Assembly (NCBI GenBank): GCA_964478455.1
Contig: CAYZJD010000006.1
Location: 1 to 31,928, forward strand
Direction: 5' to 3'
DNA: 31,928 nt
Source of the DNA: CAYZJD01 sp964478455
GTDB taxonomy: Bacteria > Acidobacteriota > Terriglobia > Bryobacterales > Bryobacteraceae
Of this stretch, positions 7,456-15,036 are shown in pieces. Below the pieces are notes generated by a model that worked only from the letters and a program-made list of their open reading frames with translations, searched no databases and had not been told where the DNA came from. The translations under genes and the position numbers were made by a program. Position 1 is the first letter of the stretch. Each line of letters starts with the position of its first letter.

Positions 7456-8268
7456 CTACAGTTGCCGGATCCAGGAGTACCGGGGGTCGTCGCTCCAGGC
7501 CCCGTAGGTGCGTCCTTCCCCAGCCAGCACCCACGTGTAATTCAGAGTATAGCCCGGGCAGGTCGCCACCGGATGATAGCCCCGCGGAATCAGCACCGTG
7601 TCGCCGTGCTCGACGGCGAAGGCGCAGTCGAACGGATTTGAGTCGTCCGCGCCCGTGTAGACCCGGATGAAACTGAACCCGTCGGGCGGCTCGATCAGGA
7701 AGTAGTAGACCTCCTCCATCGGGCATTCCGAGGGCGGCGCGAGACGGTCGTGCTTGTGCGGCGGAAAGCTCGACCAGTTCCCCGTGCTGATGGTCTCGCC
7801 CGCGATCAGGCGCGCCGCGTCGATGTCCGCGCCGATGTGAGTCAGCACCAGCCGCGAGAACGTTCCCTTCCCAACAACGCTGCGCAGGACTCGGTCGCCC
7901 TGGATCAGGGCCGGTCGCGCCCCGCTCTTGCCGAGCGCGCCGCCGATCGCCAGATGTGCGGCCCCATCAAGCGCCGTGATCTGCACCCTCGAAGCCGCAG
8001 GCACGTAGATCATCGGCGCAGCCTCGGCCAGCGATGGTCTCGGCGGGAACTCGGCCACCCAGCGTCCGCCGGCATGTTCCACTTCCACGCTCACCGGTCC
8101 GGAGTAGGAATCGAGCGAGAGTTCTTCTGTGCCGCTCTCGAAGGAATACTCCCGAAAGCTCCCGCCCAGGCGCACCACCGTGAACGAAAGGTGTTTCAGC
8201 CCCTTGCCGCGCTCGACGATCGGATAGACTCCCGGCGCCTCGCCCGGCGACTTGATGTGCAGATTCAT
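7456..8268 (-). CDS. iolB: 5-deoxy-glucuronate isomerase (IolB family)
   Basis: A 270-residue bicupin of normal IolB length. The metal-binding cupin motif is GNWSSFPPHKHD (H171, H173) followed by MEEVYYFLIEP, and YGAWSDDPRYSW closes the protein. IolB converts 5-deoxy-D-glucuronate to 2-deoxy-5-keto-D-gluconate in inositol catabolism. I start it at the ATG at 8268. The open frame continues upstream to 8922, but that part only mirrors thiE on the other strand. No other iol gene is in the window, so an isolated copy may serve another sugar-acid route. It diverges from thiE with 33 bp between starts and is the likely head of a minus-strand run with the persulfide dioxygenase fusion. Confidence 0.88.
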   Translation of the reverse strand: MNLHIKSPGEAPGVYPIVERGKGLKHLSFTVVRLGGSFREYSFESGTEELSLDSYSGPVSVEVEHAGGRWVAEFPPRPSLAEAAPMIYVPAASRVQITALDGAAHLAIGGALGKSGARPALIQGDRVLRSVVGKGTFSRLVLTHIGADIDAARLIAGETISTGNWSSFPPHKHDRLAPPSECPMEEVYYFLIEPPDGFSFIRVYTGADDSNPFDCAFAVEHGDTVLIPRGYHPVATCPGYTLNYTWVLAGEGRTYGAWSDDPRYSWIRQL

Positions 8269-8301
8269 CGTTCCGAAGCTATCATAAGCGGAGCGACTCA
8301 G

Positions 8302-8937
8302 ATGGTTCTTCCGCGGCTCTACCCCATTGCGGACACCGGTTTGCTGGCCCGCGCCGGCTGTCCTGTCGAGACCGCGGTGCGCGCCATGCTCGACGGCGGC
8401 GCGCGAATCCTCCAGTTTCGCCACAAGGGCCGCTACACGCGGCAGGTGTTCGCCGAAGCCGAGCGCGCGGCACAGTTGTGCCGCGCCGCCGGCGCGCTGT
8501 TCATCATTGACGACCGCGCCGACATCGCGCTGCTGCTCGATGCGGGCCTCCACGTGGGCCAGGACGATCTTGCGCCGCAGGATGCCCGCAGGCTCATCGG
8601 CCCGTCTCGCGTGCTTGGGTTCTCCACCCACAATGAGCGGCAGTTGCGCGCCGCGGTTACCGAGCCCGTCGACTACCTCGCGTTCGGCCCGATCTTCGGC
8701 ACCGCCTCCAAAGACAAGCCCGATCCGGTGGTCGGCGTGGACGAATTGCGGCGCCTGCGCCCGCTCGCCGCACGACCGCTTGTGGCCATCGGCGGCATCA
8801 CGCGCGACACCGCGCTCCAGGTTCTCCAGGCGGGCGCCGATTCGCTCGCCGTCATTGGCGACCTGCTGCCCGAAACCTGCACCTATGAAACGCTCAGAGC
8901 ACGGATGGAACAATGGCAACAACTCGTGAGGAACTAG
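8302..8937 (+). CDS. thiE: Thiamine phosphate synthase
   Basis: A 211-residue TIM-barrel enzyme that joins the thiazole phosphate and pyrimidine diphosphate moieties to give thiamine phosphate. Landmarks are ILQFRHKGR (Q38, R40, K42, substrate contacts), IIDDRADIALLLDAGLHVGQDDL, GFSTHNERQL, YLAFGPIFGTASKD and AIGGIT (phosphate binding). The family's NDR and HLGQ motifs appear as DDR and HVGQ, which are tolerated variants. The ATG at 8302 has GGAG nine bases upstream. The open frame extends much further upstream, but that stretch is antisense to iolB. The 3' end overlaps the permease start by 25 bp. The 33-bp leader leaves no room for a TPP riboswitch. No other thi gene is seen. Confidence 0.92.
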   Translation: MVLPRLYPIADTGLLARAGCPVETAVRAMLDGGARILQFRHKGRYTRQVFAEAERAAQLCRAAGALFIIDDRADIALLLDAGLHVGQDDLAPQDARRLIGPSRVLGFSTHNERQLRAAVTEPVDYLAFGPIFGTASKDKPDPVVGVDELRRLRPLAARPLVAIGGITRDTALQVLQAGADSLAVIGDLLPETCTYETLRARMEQWQQLVRN

Positions 8938-10334
8938 GAGCCGGCCTGGTCCGGGGTCTGGGACTCCTTGACGCCACGACGATCGTCATCGGTTCGATGA
9001 TCGGCTCGGGCATCTTCATCGTTTCAGCCGACATCGCCCGCCAGGTGAACTCGCCTGGGCTGTTGATCATGGTGTGGCTGGTGGCGGCCCTGCTCACCAT
9101 CGTCGCCGCCCTCAGTTACGGAGAGCTGGCGGCTATGTTCCCGCAGGCCGGCGGCCAGTACGTCTACCTGCGCGAAGCTTTCGGCCCGCTCTTCGGATTC
9201 CTCTACGGCTGGACCCTGTTCCTCGTCATCCAGACCGGCACCATCGCGGCCGTCGCCGTCGCCTTTGCGAAGTTCACCGCCGTGTTCTTCCCCGCCCTCG
9301 CCTGGCAGCCTCCGGAGGGCTACCTCGTCAAGCTCGGGCCGTTCGGCCTCAACGGCCAGCGACTGCTCGCCATCGCCGTGCTCGTGCTGCTGACGTGGGT
9401 CAACTCGCGCGGGATTCGCTCCGGCGCGGTGGTGCAGAACATCTTCACCGTGGCAAAGACCGGAGCGCTGCTCGCCCTGGTCGGCCTCGGCGTCTTCGCC
9501 GGCCGCAATCCGGAAGCGGTCAGCTCCAACTTCATCAATTTCTGGCGCGACGCCGGCTGGAACTTCGACGCCGTCCGGCTCGTCGGCGTCGCCATGGTGG
9601 GCGCGCTGTTTTCGGCCGACGCCTGGAATAACGTGACCTTCACCGCTGGCGAGGTCCGCAAGCCCCGGCGCGACGTGCCGCTGGCTCTTGGTCTCGGCGT
9701 CGGCATCGTCTGCGCCCTTTACATCGCCGTCAACTTCGTCTATCTGAAACTCCTGCCGCTCACGGCCATCCAGGCCGCCCCGGAAGACCGCGTGGCCACC
9801 GCCGCCGCGGGCGTCATCTTCGGCCCCGTCGCCGTGCAGTTGATGGCGGCCGCGGTCATGATCTCGACGTTCGGCTGCATCAACGGCATGGTGCTCGCCG
9901 GCGCACGCGTCTACTATGCCATGGCGATCGACAAGCTGTTCTTCCGGCCGGTGGCGCGCGTCCACCCGCGGTTCCATACGCCGGCGGTCTCGCTCGTGGT
10001 GCAGTGCATCTGGGCCTGCCTGCTCACCGTCAGCGGGACTTACAGCGACTTACTCGATTACGTGATCTTCGCCGTGCTGCTGTTTTACATCCTGACTATC
10101 ACAGGCATCTTCGTGCTGCGGCGCAAGCGTCCCGATCTCGAGCGTCCCTACCCGGCCCTAGGCTACCCGTGGCTCCCAGCCCTCTACATCCTCGCCGCCG
10201 GCGTCATCGAAGTGCTCCTGCTCCTCTACAAGCCCCGCTACACCTGGCCCGGCCTCATCATCGTCCTCCTCGGTGTCCCGGTCTACTTCTGGGGACAAAA
10301 CCGGGGACAGGCCGCATGTTCCCCGCGCCCGTGA
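8913..10334 (+). CDS. APC-superfamily amino-acid permease (LAT-like)
   Basis: A 473-residue inner-membrane transporter with about twelve hydrophobic segments. TM1 carries TIVIGSMIGSGIFIVSADIA, the glycine-rich unwound helix that binds substrate in APC transporters, and NVTFTAGEVRKPRRDVPLAL is typical of the LAT-like branch. It likely imports or exchanges amino acids; the substrate is not readable from sequence. It starts 25 bp inside the end of thiE, so it is probably translated from the same message, with GGATGGAA just upstream of the ATG. The last residues, NRGQAACSPRP, and the stop codon are encoded by a palindromic repeat, so the natural C-terminus was probably altered when the repeat arrived. 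Confidence 0.9.
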   Translation: MATTREELGAGLVRGLGLLDATTIVIGSMIGSGIFIVSADIARQVNSPGLLIMVWLVAALLTIVAALSYGELAAMFPQAGGQYVYLREAFGPLFGFLYGWTLFLVIQTGTIAAVAVAFAKFTAVFFPALAWQPPEGYLVKLGPFGLNGQRLLAIAVLVLLTWVNSRGIRSGAVVQNIFTVAKTGALLALVGLGVFAGRNPEAVSSNFINFWRDAGWNFDAVRLVGVAMVGALFSADAWNNVTFTAGEVRKPRRDVPLALGLGVGIVCALYIAVNFVYLKLLPLTAIQAAPEDRVATAAAGVIFGPVAVQLMAAAVMISTFGCINGMVLAGARVYYAMAIDKLFFRPVARVHPRFHTPAVSLVVQCIWACLLTVSGTYSDLLDYVIFAVLLFYILTITGIFVLRRKRPDLERPYPALGYPWLPALYILAAGVIEVLLLLYKPRYTWPGLIIVLLGVPVYFWGQNRGQAACSPRP

Positions 10335-10362
10335 CGGAAACATGCGGGCTGTCCCCGGTTTA
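10299..10362. repeat. Dispersed palindromic repeat (GGGGACAG family) at a convergent junction
   Basis: Near-perfect inverted repeat. The left arm at 10299-10322 (AACCGGGGACAGGCCGCATG then TTCC) pairs with the right arm at 10336-10360 (GGAAACATGCGGGC then TGTCCCCGGTT), with one mismatch and one extra base, around a loop of about 13 bases. A related block starts at 23298. It supplies the stop codon of the permease on one strand and the TAA of the hydrolase at its other edge. It could act as a bidirectional transcription stop or mRNA 3' stabiliser, but there is no U-tract of the classical kind. Confidence 0.85.
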
Positions 10363-11187
10363 ACGCAGCGCGGCCACCAGTTCCGCGCTCGTCGTCGACG
10401 GGCACCAGTGCTTCTCGATGTGCTCAACCACCAGCGCCGTGCCCTCGTCGTGGCTCACCTGCGGCGGGTCCTTCGGGTCATACATCGTGTCGGTGAGATC
10501 GCGCACCAGGATGCAGCGGATGCCCCAGCGCGCCATCTGCTTGATGGCGAACGTGCGGTTCAGCACGCACATATTCGTGTGCACTCCCATCACCAGCAGG
10601 TTCCCGATGCCGCTGTGCCGGAGGAAGCTGTAAACCTGCCGGCCGTTGTCGGAGATGACGTCGTCCGGGCCGATGGTCAGCCCCGGATGCTCGCGCGTCC
10701 AGACGTAAACCACCTTGTCCCCTTCGGTGTCGCAGCCGCCATCGCTGTCATCGATCGGCAGCTTCGGATCGGGCAGCGCCACGGGCGCCGGCGGCTCTAC
10801 CTGCGGCAGCTCCAGCATCCGCTTCCGCTGCGGGTAATCCTTGTAGAACTCCATGACGTCCGACGGCGCGTGAATGATGCGGATGCCCGCCGCCCTCGCC
10901 TTGTCCACCACCGGCGCCATCCGGCGCACCATCTCGTCGACGCGCGCTCTCGCTCCGCGGCACCAGTGCTTGTCCCACATGTCGCAGATTAGGATCGCGA
11001 CCTCCGAGACCGGCTCCTCCCGGATCAGCCGCACTTCCTCCCACGCGCCCGTGCCCTTGAACACCTCCACCCGGGTGCGCAGCGGCAGCCGGATCCTGCG
11101 GCCGCCTGCACCCGCCCTCATTCGCCCCGGGATCAGGCCGGCCGCCAAAGCCAGCGCCAGCTCGCGCCGCGAAAGATGAGATTCCAT
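10360..11187 (-). CDS. Isochorismatase-family cysteine hydrolase with Tat-like signal
   Basis: A 275-residue protein. The isochorismatase/nicotinamidase fold starts at about residue 60 with VAILICDMWDKHWC (D69, first member of the D-K-C triad) and includes NLLVMGVHTNMCVLNRTFAI, with the nucleophile Cys207 after the family's typical backbone turn. The N-terminus, SRRELALALAAGLIP, has twin arginines before a hydrophobic run, so Tat export is likely. Exported members are common in Acidobacteriota and Planctomycetes, but their substrates are mostly unknown. The stretch between residues 130 and 185, with PDPKLPIDDSDGGCDTEG, is longer than in compact nicotinamidases. I start it at the ATG at 11187 with GGGAGC upstream; further upstream codons would run into the next gene's leader. 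Confidence 0.87.
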   Translation of the reverse strand: MESHLSRRELALALAAGLIPGRMRAGAGGRRIRLPLRTRVEVFKGTGAWEEVRLIREEPVSEVAILICDMWDKHWCRGARARVDEMVRRMAPVVDKARAAGIRIIHAPSDVMEFYKDYPQRKRMLELPQVEPPAPVALPDPKLPIDDSDGGCDTEGDKVVYVWTREHPGLTIGPDDVISDNGRQVYSFLRHSGIGNLLVMGVHTNMCVLNRTFAIKQMARWGIRCILVRDLTDTMYDPKDPPQVSHDEGTALVVEHIEKHWCPSTTSAELVAALR

Positions 11188-11203
11188 GCCCTGGTGCTCC
11201 CGC

Positions 11204-11232
11204 TTGATTATGCTATAGTTGCGTTTTACTTT
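11204..11232 (+). promoter_or_regulatory. Possible sigma-70 promoter of the second permease
   Basis: TTGATT at 11204-11209, a 17-bp spacer and TACTTT at 11227-11232, 41 bp before the permease ATG. The -35 matches four of six consensus bases and the -10 only three, so this is a weak call. The region is clearly AT-richer than its surroundings and separates two divergent genes. Confidence 0.3.
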
Positions 11233-11272
11233 TTTCCCCACCCATGCTGGCTGGAAAGGAAGGCGTGAAACC

Positions 11273-12742
11273 ATGAGCCTTTGGGCGACCAAACCGTTGA
11301 GTCGCATCATGGCGGAGTCCGAGGCCGGAGAGCACACGCTGCGCCGCACCCTCGGCTCGATGAACCTGGTCGCGCTCGGAATCGGCGCGATCATCGGCGC
11401 CGGCCTTTTCTCCCTCACCGGGATCGCCGCGGCAGAGAACGCCGGCCCCGCGATCGCCCTTTCCTTCGTGATCGCCGCCATCGGCTGCGCCTTCGCCGGC
11501 TTCTGTTACAGCGAATTCGCCACCATGATCCCGATCGCCGGCAGCGCGTATACATACGCTTACGCTACGCTCGGCGAGTTCCTCGCCTGGGTCATCGGCT
11601 GGGACCTCGTGCTCGAGTACGCCGTCGGCGCGGCCACTGTTTCTATCAGTTGGTCCGCTTACGTCACCAGCCTGCTGCACGATCTCGGCATCGCCCTGCC
11701 CCCGTACCTGATCGCCTCGCCGTGGCAGCCCGTACAACTGCCGGATGGCCAGCTCGTTCACGGCCTCATCAACCTTCCGGCCGTGTTCATCATCGCCGTG
11801 ATCTCCATCCTGCTGATGATCGGCATCCGCGAGTCGGCTACCGTGAACGCCGTCGTCGTTGTCATCAAGGTCACGGTGGTGATCGTTTTCATCGGCGTCG
11901 GCATCTGGTTCGTAAAAGGCTCCAACTACGTCCCGTTCATCCCGGAGAACACCGGCACGTTCGGCGAGTACGGCTGGAGCGGGATCCTCCGCGCCGCCGG
12001 GGTGATCTTCTTCGCCTATATCGGATTTGATGCCGTCTCCACCGCCGCCCAGGAGGCCAAGAACCCGCAGAAGGACATGCCCATCGGCATCATCGGCTCG
12101 CTCATCATCTGCACCGTGCTCTACGTCGCCTTCTCGGTGGTGATGACCGGACTGGCCAATTACAAGGAGTTTAAGGACGTGGCCGCTCCGGTCGCCGTCG
12201 CCATCAACTACACGCCGTACAAGTGGCTCCAGCCCCTCATCAAGCTGGCCATCATCGCCGGCTTCACCTCCGTCATTCTGGTGATGCTGCTTGGCCAGTC
12301 GCGCGTTTTCTTCTCCATGTCCCGCGACGGGCTGCTCCCGCGGATCTTCTCCGACATCCACCCGGCGTTCCGCACGCCGTGGAAATCCAACCTGCTGCTG
12401 ATGCTTTTCGTGAGCTTGTTTTCCGCCTTCGCCCCCATCTCGATGGTGGGCCACATGACGAGCATCGGAACACTGTTCGCCTTCATCATCGTCTGCGCCG
12501 GCGTGATGATCATGCGGCGCACGCAGCCCGGCGTGCCGCGCCCCTTCCAAACGCCTTGGGTGCCGGTGGTGCCGATCCTCGGCATCCTCGTCAACTTCCT
12601 GATGATGTACGGCCTCGGCTGGAGCAATTGGGCGCGGTTGTTCGGCTGGCTCTTCGTCGGCCTCATCATCTACTTCACTTACGGCCGCCGCCACAGCCAC
12701 CTGGCCATCGAAGCGCGGAACCGCGTGGGCTTGCCGAAGTAA
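11273..12742 (+). CDS. APC-superfamily permease of the cationic amino-acid transporter (CAT/YfnA) type
   Basis: A 489-residue inner-membrane protein with twelve or more hydrophobic segments. The start HTLRRTLGSMNLVALGIGAI, then IGAGLFSLTGIAAA, and the later FFAYIGFDAVSTAAQEAKNP with QKDMPIGI are hallmarks of the CAT subfamily of amino-acid/polyamine transporters. The FS.SRDGLLP-type sequence at RVFFSMSRDGLLPRIFSDIH is also standard. It likely imports amino acids by proton symport. The ATG at 11273 has AAGGAAGG about eleven bases upstream and was preferred over an upstream in-frame codon. It is divergent from the hydrolase gene. This is the second APC permease within 4 kb, but the two belong to different subfamilies, so they are not a recent tandem duplication. 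Confidence 0.92.
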   Translation: MSLWATKPLSRIMAESEAGEHTLRRTLGSMNLVALGIGAIIGAGLFSLTGIAAAENAGPAIALSFVIAAIGCAFAGFCYSEFATMIPIAGSAYTYAYATLGEFLAWVIGWDLVLEYAVGAATVSISWSAYVTSLLHDLGIALPPYLIASPWQPVQLPDGQLVHGLINLPAVFIIAVISILLMIGIRESATVNAVVVVIKVTVVIVFIGVGIWFVKGSNYVPFIPENTGTFGEYGWSGILRAAGVIFFAYIGFDAVSTAAQEAKNPQKDMPIGIIGSLIICTVLYVAFSVVMTGLANYKEFKDVAAPVAVAINYTPYKWLQPLIKLAIIAGFTSVILVMLLGQSRVFFSMSRDGLLPRIFSDIHPAFRTPWKSNLLLMLFVSLFSAFAPISMVGHMTSIGTLFAFIIVCAGVMIMRRTQPGVPRPFQTPWVPVVPILGILVNFLMMYGLGWSNWARLFGWLFVGLIIYFTYGRRHSHLAIEARNRVGLPK

Positions 12743-12816
12743 TCAGATAACTTCGTCCCTGTTCTGCCGGACGGTGCGTTCCCGAAGGGGACCCGCGCAG
12801 GGCTATCCTGACAATC

Positions 12817-13698
12817 GTGGAGTTCGTACCCCCGACCGAGGCGGAGCGACTTGCCGCCATCGGCCCGACGAGCCAGCTCCCAGCTACGTTGCGGCGGGCA
12901 TTCGAGCCCGGGGAGGCCTTCGAGGCAATGACGCAGCCGGGCCCCGGCGATTGGCTGGCGAACCACCACGAGGATGGGCAGACTTTTGGGCAATTCGCGC
13001 GCTCGGGCGCCAGCCGGCCGGACGCCAGGCGCCGCGTGCTCTACTTGCAGCCGCTGGGCGAATTTGGCGGCACAGCCCCTTCGCTCGATCAACTGCGGCG
13101 GTTCTCCGCGGCCTTCTTCATGCTGGAAACCCGGCTCCTGCCCGTGCAGCCGCCGGTTTCCATCACTGGCAGGCGCAATCCATGGACCGGGCAACCGCAG
13201 TTGCTGACCATCGACATCCTGCGGCAACTGCGCCTGCGCTTACCGGAGGATGCCTTCGCGCTGCTCGGTATTACCATGACTGACCTGTATCCGGAACCTG
13301 CCTGGAATTTTGTCTTCGGCCAGGCCTCGCCAACCGAGCGCGTGGGCGTTTACAGCTTCGCCCGCTACGACCCACGGTTCCACGGCGAGGCTCGAACGCC
13401 GGAATCGGACAAGCTGATGCTGCGGCGGAGCTGTAAGGTGCTCGCGCACGAGACCGGCCACGTATTCGGCATCATGCACTGCGTGTGGTTTCGCTGCCTG
13501 ATGAACGGTTCGAACCACCTGGCTGAAGCGGATGCCCGGCCCATGCACCTGTGCCCGGTCGATTTGAGGAAATTGCAGGCGGCTGCTGGCTTCGACGTAG
13601 TGGAACGGTACCGGCGATTGCGGGATTTTCACCGTCAGGCCGGCTTCGAGGACGAGGTGCGCTGGCTCGACAGGCGCCTCCACTGGATCACTGGCTGA
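12817..13698 (+). CDS. Archaemetzincin-family zinc metallopeptidase, eukaryotic AMZ2-like
   Basis: A 293-residue protein with a GTG start and a weak ribosome site. The metzincin core is HETGHVFGIMHC (H211, E212, H215, H221, C222), then C227 and Met229 of the Met-turn, as in HEXXHXXGXXHCX4CXM of archaemetzincins. The next stretch, GSNHLAEADARPMHLCPVD, closely follows vertebrate AMZ2, but Asp249 stands where the last cysteine of the second zinc knuckle (CxxC) is expected. No signal peptide is seen, so it is cytoplasmic. The family comprises aminopeptidase-like enzymes with poorly known substrates. It is separated by a single base from the radical SAM gene downstream, so the two are almost certainly one operon. 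Confidence 0.88.
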   Translation: MEFVPPTEAERLAAIGPTSQLPATLRRAFEPGEAFEAMTQPGPGDWLANHHEDGQTFGQFARSGASRPDARRRVLYLQPLGEFGGTAPSLDQLRRFSAAFFMLETRLLPVQPPVSITGRRNPWTGQPQLLTIDILRQLRLRLPEDAFALLGITMTDLYPEPAWNFVFGQASPTERVGVYSFARYDPRFHGEARTPESDKLMLRRSCKVLAHETGHVFGIMHCVWFRCLMNGSNHLAEADARPMHLCPVDLRKLQAAAGFDVVERYRRLRDFHRQAGFEDEVRWLDRRLHWITG

Positions 13699-13699
13699 G

Positions 13700-14755
13700 A
13701 TGGCTGCGGCCTCATCGAAGATGACCAAAGCAGTGGAGAGCCGGAGCACCCCGTGGGTGCGCCCGTCGCTCTTACAGGAGAAGCGCGACGGGAAGATCCA
13801 GTGTAACGTCTGCGAGCGCCGCTGCTTGCTGGTCCCGGGAGGCTGGGGCTGGTGCCGGACGCGTCAGAACCGTCACGGCGAACTGGTGACGGTGATCTAT
13901 GGCGCCGTTTCATCGCTCACGGCCAACCCGATCGAGAAGAAGCCGCTCTACCATTTCTTTCCCGGCTCCTTTGCCCTCACCGCCGGAAGTTGGTCGTGCA
14001 ATTTCGGCTGCCCCTGGTGCCAGAACTGGGAGATCAGCAAGGTTGCTCCTCCTACGACATGCGACTATCGTTCCCCCGAGGCCTTCCTTGCAGCCGCCCG
14101 GCGCGCGCGTTGCAGAGGCACATCGATCTCCTTCAACGAACCCACGCTCTCACTGGAATGGTCACTGGACGTGTTCCGGCTGGCCAGGCGGGCAGGCCTT
14201 TACAACACCTACGTCACGAATGGCTACATGACGCCGGAGGCGCTGGACCTGTTGATCGATGCCGGCCTCGAGGCCATGAACGTGGACGTGAAAGGCGGCG
14301 CCGAGCGCCTGCGGAAGCTCTGCAAGATGATCGACGTCGAGAAGGTCTGGCGCTGCTGCTCGCTTGCGCGGTCGCGCGGCGTTCACCTCGAGATCACGAC
14401 GTTGGTCATTCCCGGCGTCAACGATTCGGACGAAACCCTGCGGAGCATCGCAGAGCGCATCCGTCGCGAACTCGGCCGCGATGTGCCGTGGCACGTTACC
14501 GCCTATCAGCCCGCGTACCGCTTTTCGGCGCCTCCCACTCCCCTCGACAGGCTCGAGTATGCATGGCAAGCCGGTAAAGATGCGGGACTGGACTTCGTCT
14601 ACGTCGGCAACGTTCCCGGAGCACGGCACGGCGATACCCATTGTCCCGCTTGCGGAGAGCTTCTCATCGAGCGCGTCGGCTTCTCTGTCGTCGAAAACCG
14701 GCTGCGTCACGGGGCCTGCCCTCGTTGCGCCAGGCCGATTCCGGGTGTCTGGTAA
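13700..14755 (+). CDS. amrS: AmmeMemoRadiSam-system radical SAM enzyme (AmrS-like)
   Basis: A 351-residue radical SAM protein. A zinc-ribbon-like N-terminus, IQCNVCERRCLLVPGGWGWC, is followed by NPIEKKPLYHFFPGSFALTA and the cluster motif CNFGCPWC (C100, C104, C107, CX3CX2C). The later SFNEPTL, NGYMTPEAL, MNVDVKGG and HVTAYQPAYRF stretches are characteristic of the PflA-related AmrS family. The C-terminus has two more CxxC pairs (HCPACGELL and GACPRCARP), probably a second zinc ribbon. The family occurs with AMMECR1 and Memo proteins, neither of which is in the window, and its reaction is not settled. An alternative ATG lies at 13721. The 1-bp gap to the archaemetzincin gene suggests coupled expression. 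Confidence 0.87.
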   Translation: MAAASSKMTKAVESRSTPWVRPSLLQEKRDGKIQCNVCERRCLLVPGGWGWCRTRQNRHGELVTVIYGAVSSLTANPIEKKPLYHFFPGSFALTAGSWSCNFGCPWCQNWEISKVAPPTTCDYRSPEAFLAAARRARCRGTSISFNEPTLSLEWSLDVFRLARRAGLYNTYVTNGYMTPEALDLLIDAGLEAMNVDVKGGAERLRKLCKMIDVEKVWRCCSLARSRGVHLEITTLVIPGVNDSDETLRSIAERIRRELGRDVPWHVTAYQPAYRFSAPPTPLDRLEYAWQAGKDAGLDFVYVGNVPGARHGDTHCPACGELLIERVGFSVVENRLRHGACPRCARPIPGVW

Positions 14756-15036
14756 AGGCAAACCGGTGACACTCTCGAAAGTCAAAATCGGTGACAGGCT
14801 TCGCTGCCCACGCGCGAGGAGCATAACCCGTTGAAAGAACTGAACGTACGCTTGGGGCAGCGAAGCCTGCCACCGAATTTTGACTTTCATCGCTGTTGGT
14901 GGGCGATCCCGCCCATGCCAACAGGCTACGCAATCCCTACGCTGCCCCAAGCCACCGGTCACGTACAATCACAAATCTGCGGCTCCCGGCGTTTGCACAG
15001 CGTTGCCTGTCACCATGTTCCTCAGCACCCTGCCAG
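14756..15036. other. Gene-free block of inverted repeats
   Basis: No convincing gene lies in these 281 bp. Apart from the long hairpin listed separately, GCTTGGGGCAGCG at 14850-14862 has an inverted copy at 14940-14952, and GGTGACAGGC at 14790-14799 has an inverted copy at 15005-15014, just inside the GYD gene. Short open frames crossing this block reflect the repeats, not coding. It sits between convergent gene ends. Confidence 0.7.
14777..14888. repeat. Long imperfect inverted repeat, MITE-like
   Basis: The left arm at 14777-14809 begins GAAAGTCAAAATCGGTGACA and ends CTTCGCTGCCC. It pairs with the right arm at 14854-14888, which begins GGGGCAGCGAAGCCTGCC and ends TTTTGACTTTC. The arms are 33 and 35 bases long with one mismatch and one extra base (plus an unpaired end base). 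The loop is 44 bases. Folded RNA would be very stable. It encodes no transposase, so it could be a miniature mobile element or the remains of one, or serve as a strong terminator between convergent genes. Confidence 0.85.

Noticed and set aside
8269..8301. TPP riboswitch in front of thiE
   Set aside because: The gap to iolB is only 33 bp, too short for the aptamer, and no conserved core was seen.
8269..8922. Upstream extension of the iolB frame to 8922
   Set aside because: The added residues lie opposite thiE and look unlike any IolB N-terminus; the ATG at 8268 gives normal family length.
10876..11187. Fusion of the isochorismatase frame with upstream residues to 11481
   Set aside because: The upstream extension overlaps the divergent permease gene and has no signal-peptide-like start; the ATG at 11187 has a ribosome site and a Tat-like signal.
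11213..12700. A 495-residue minus-strand open frame opposite the second permease
   Set aside because: It is rich in Asp, Glu, His and Gly with no fold pattern, and mirrors a well-supported membrane protein gene. High GC in third positions produces such frames.
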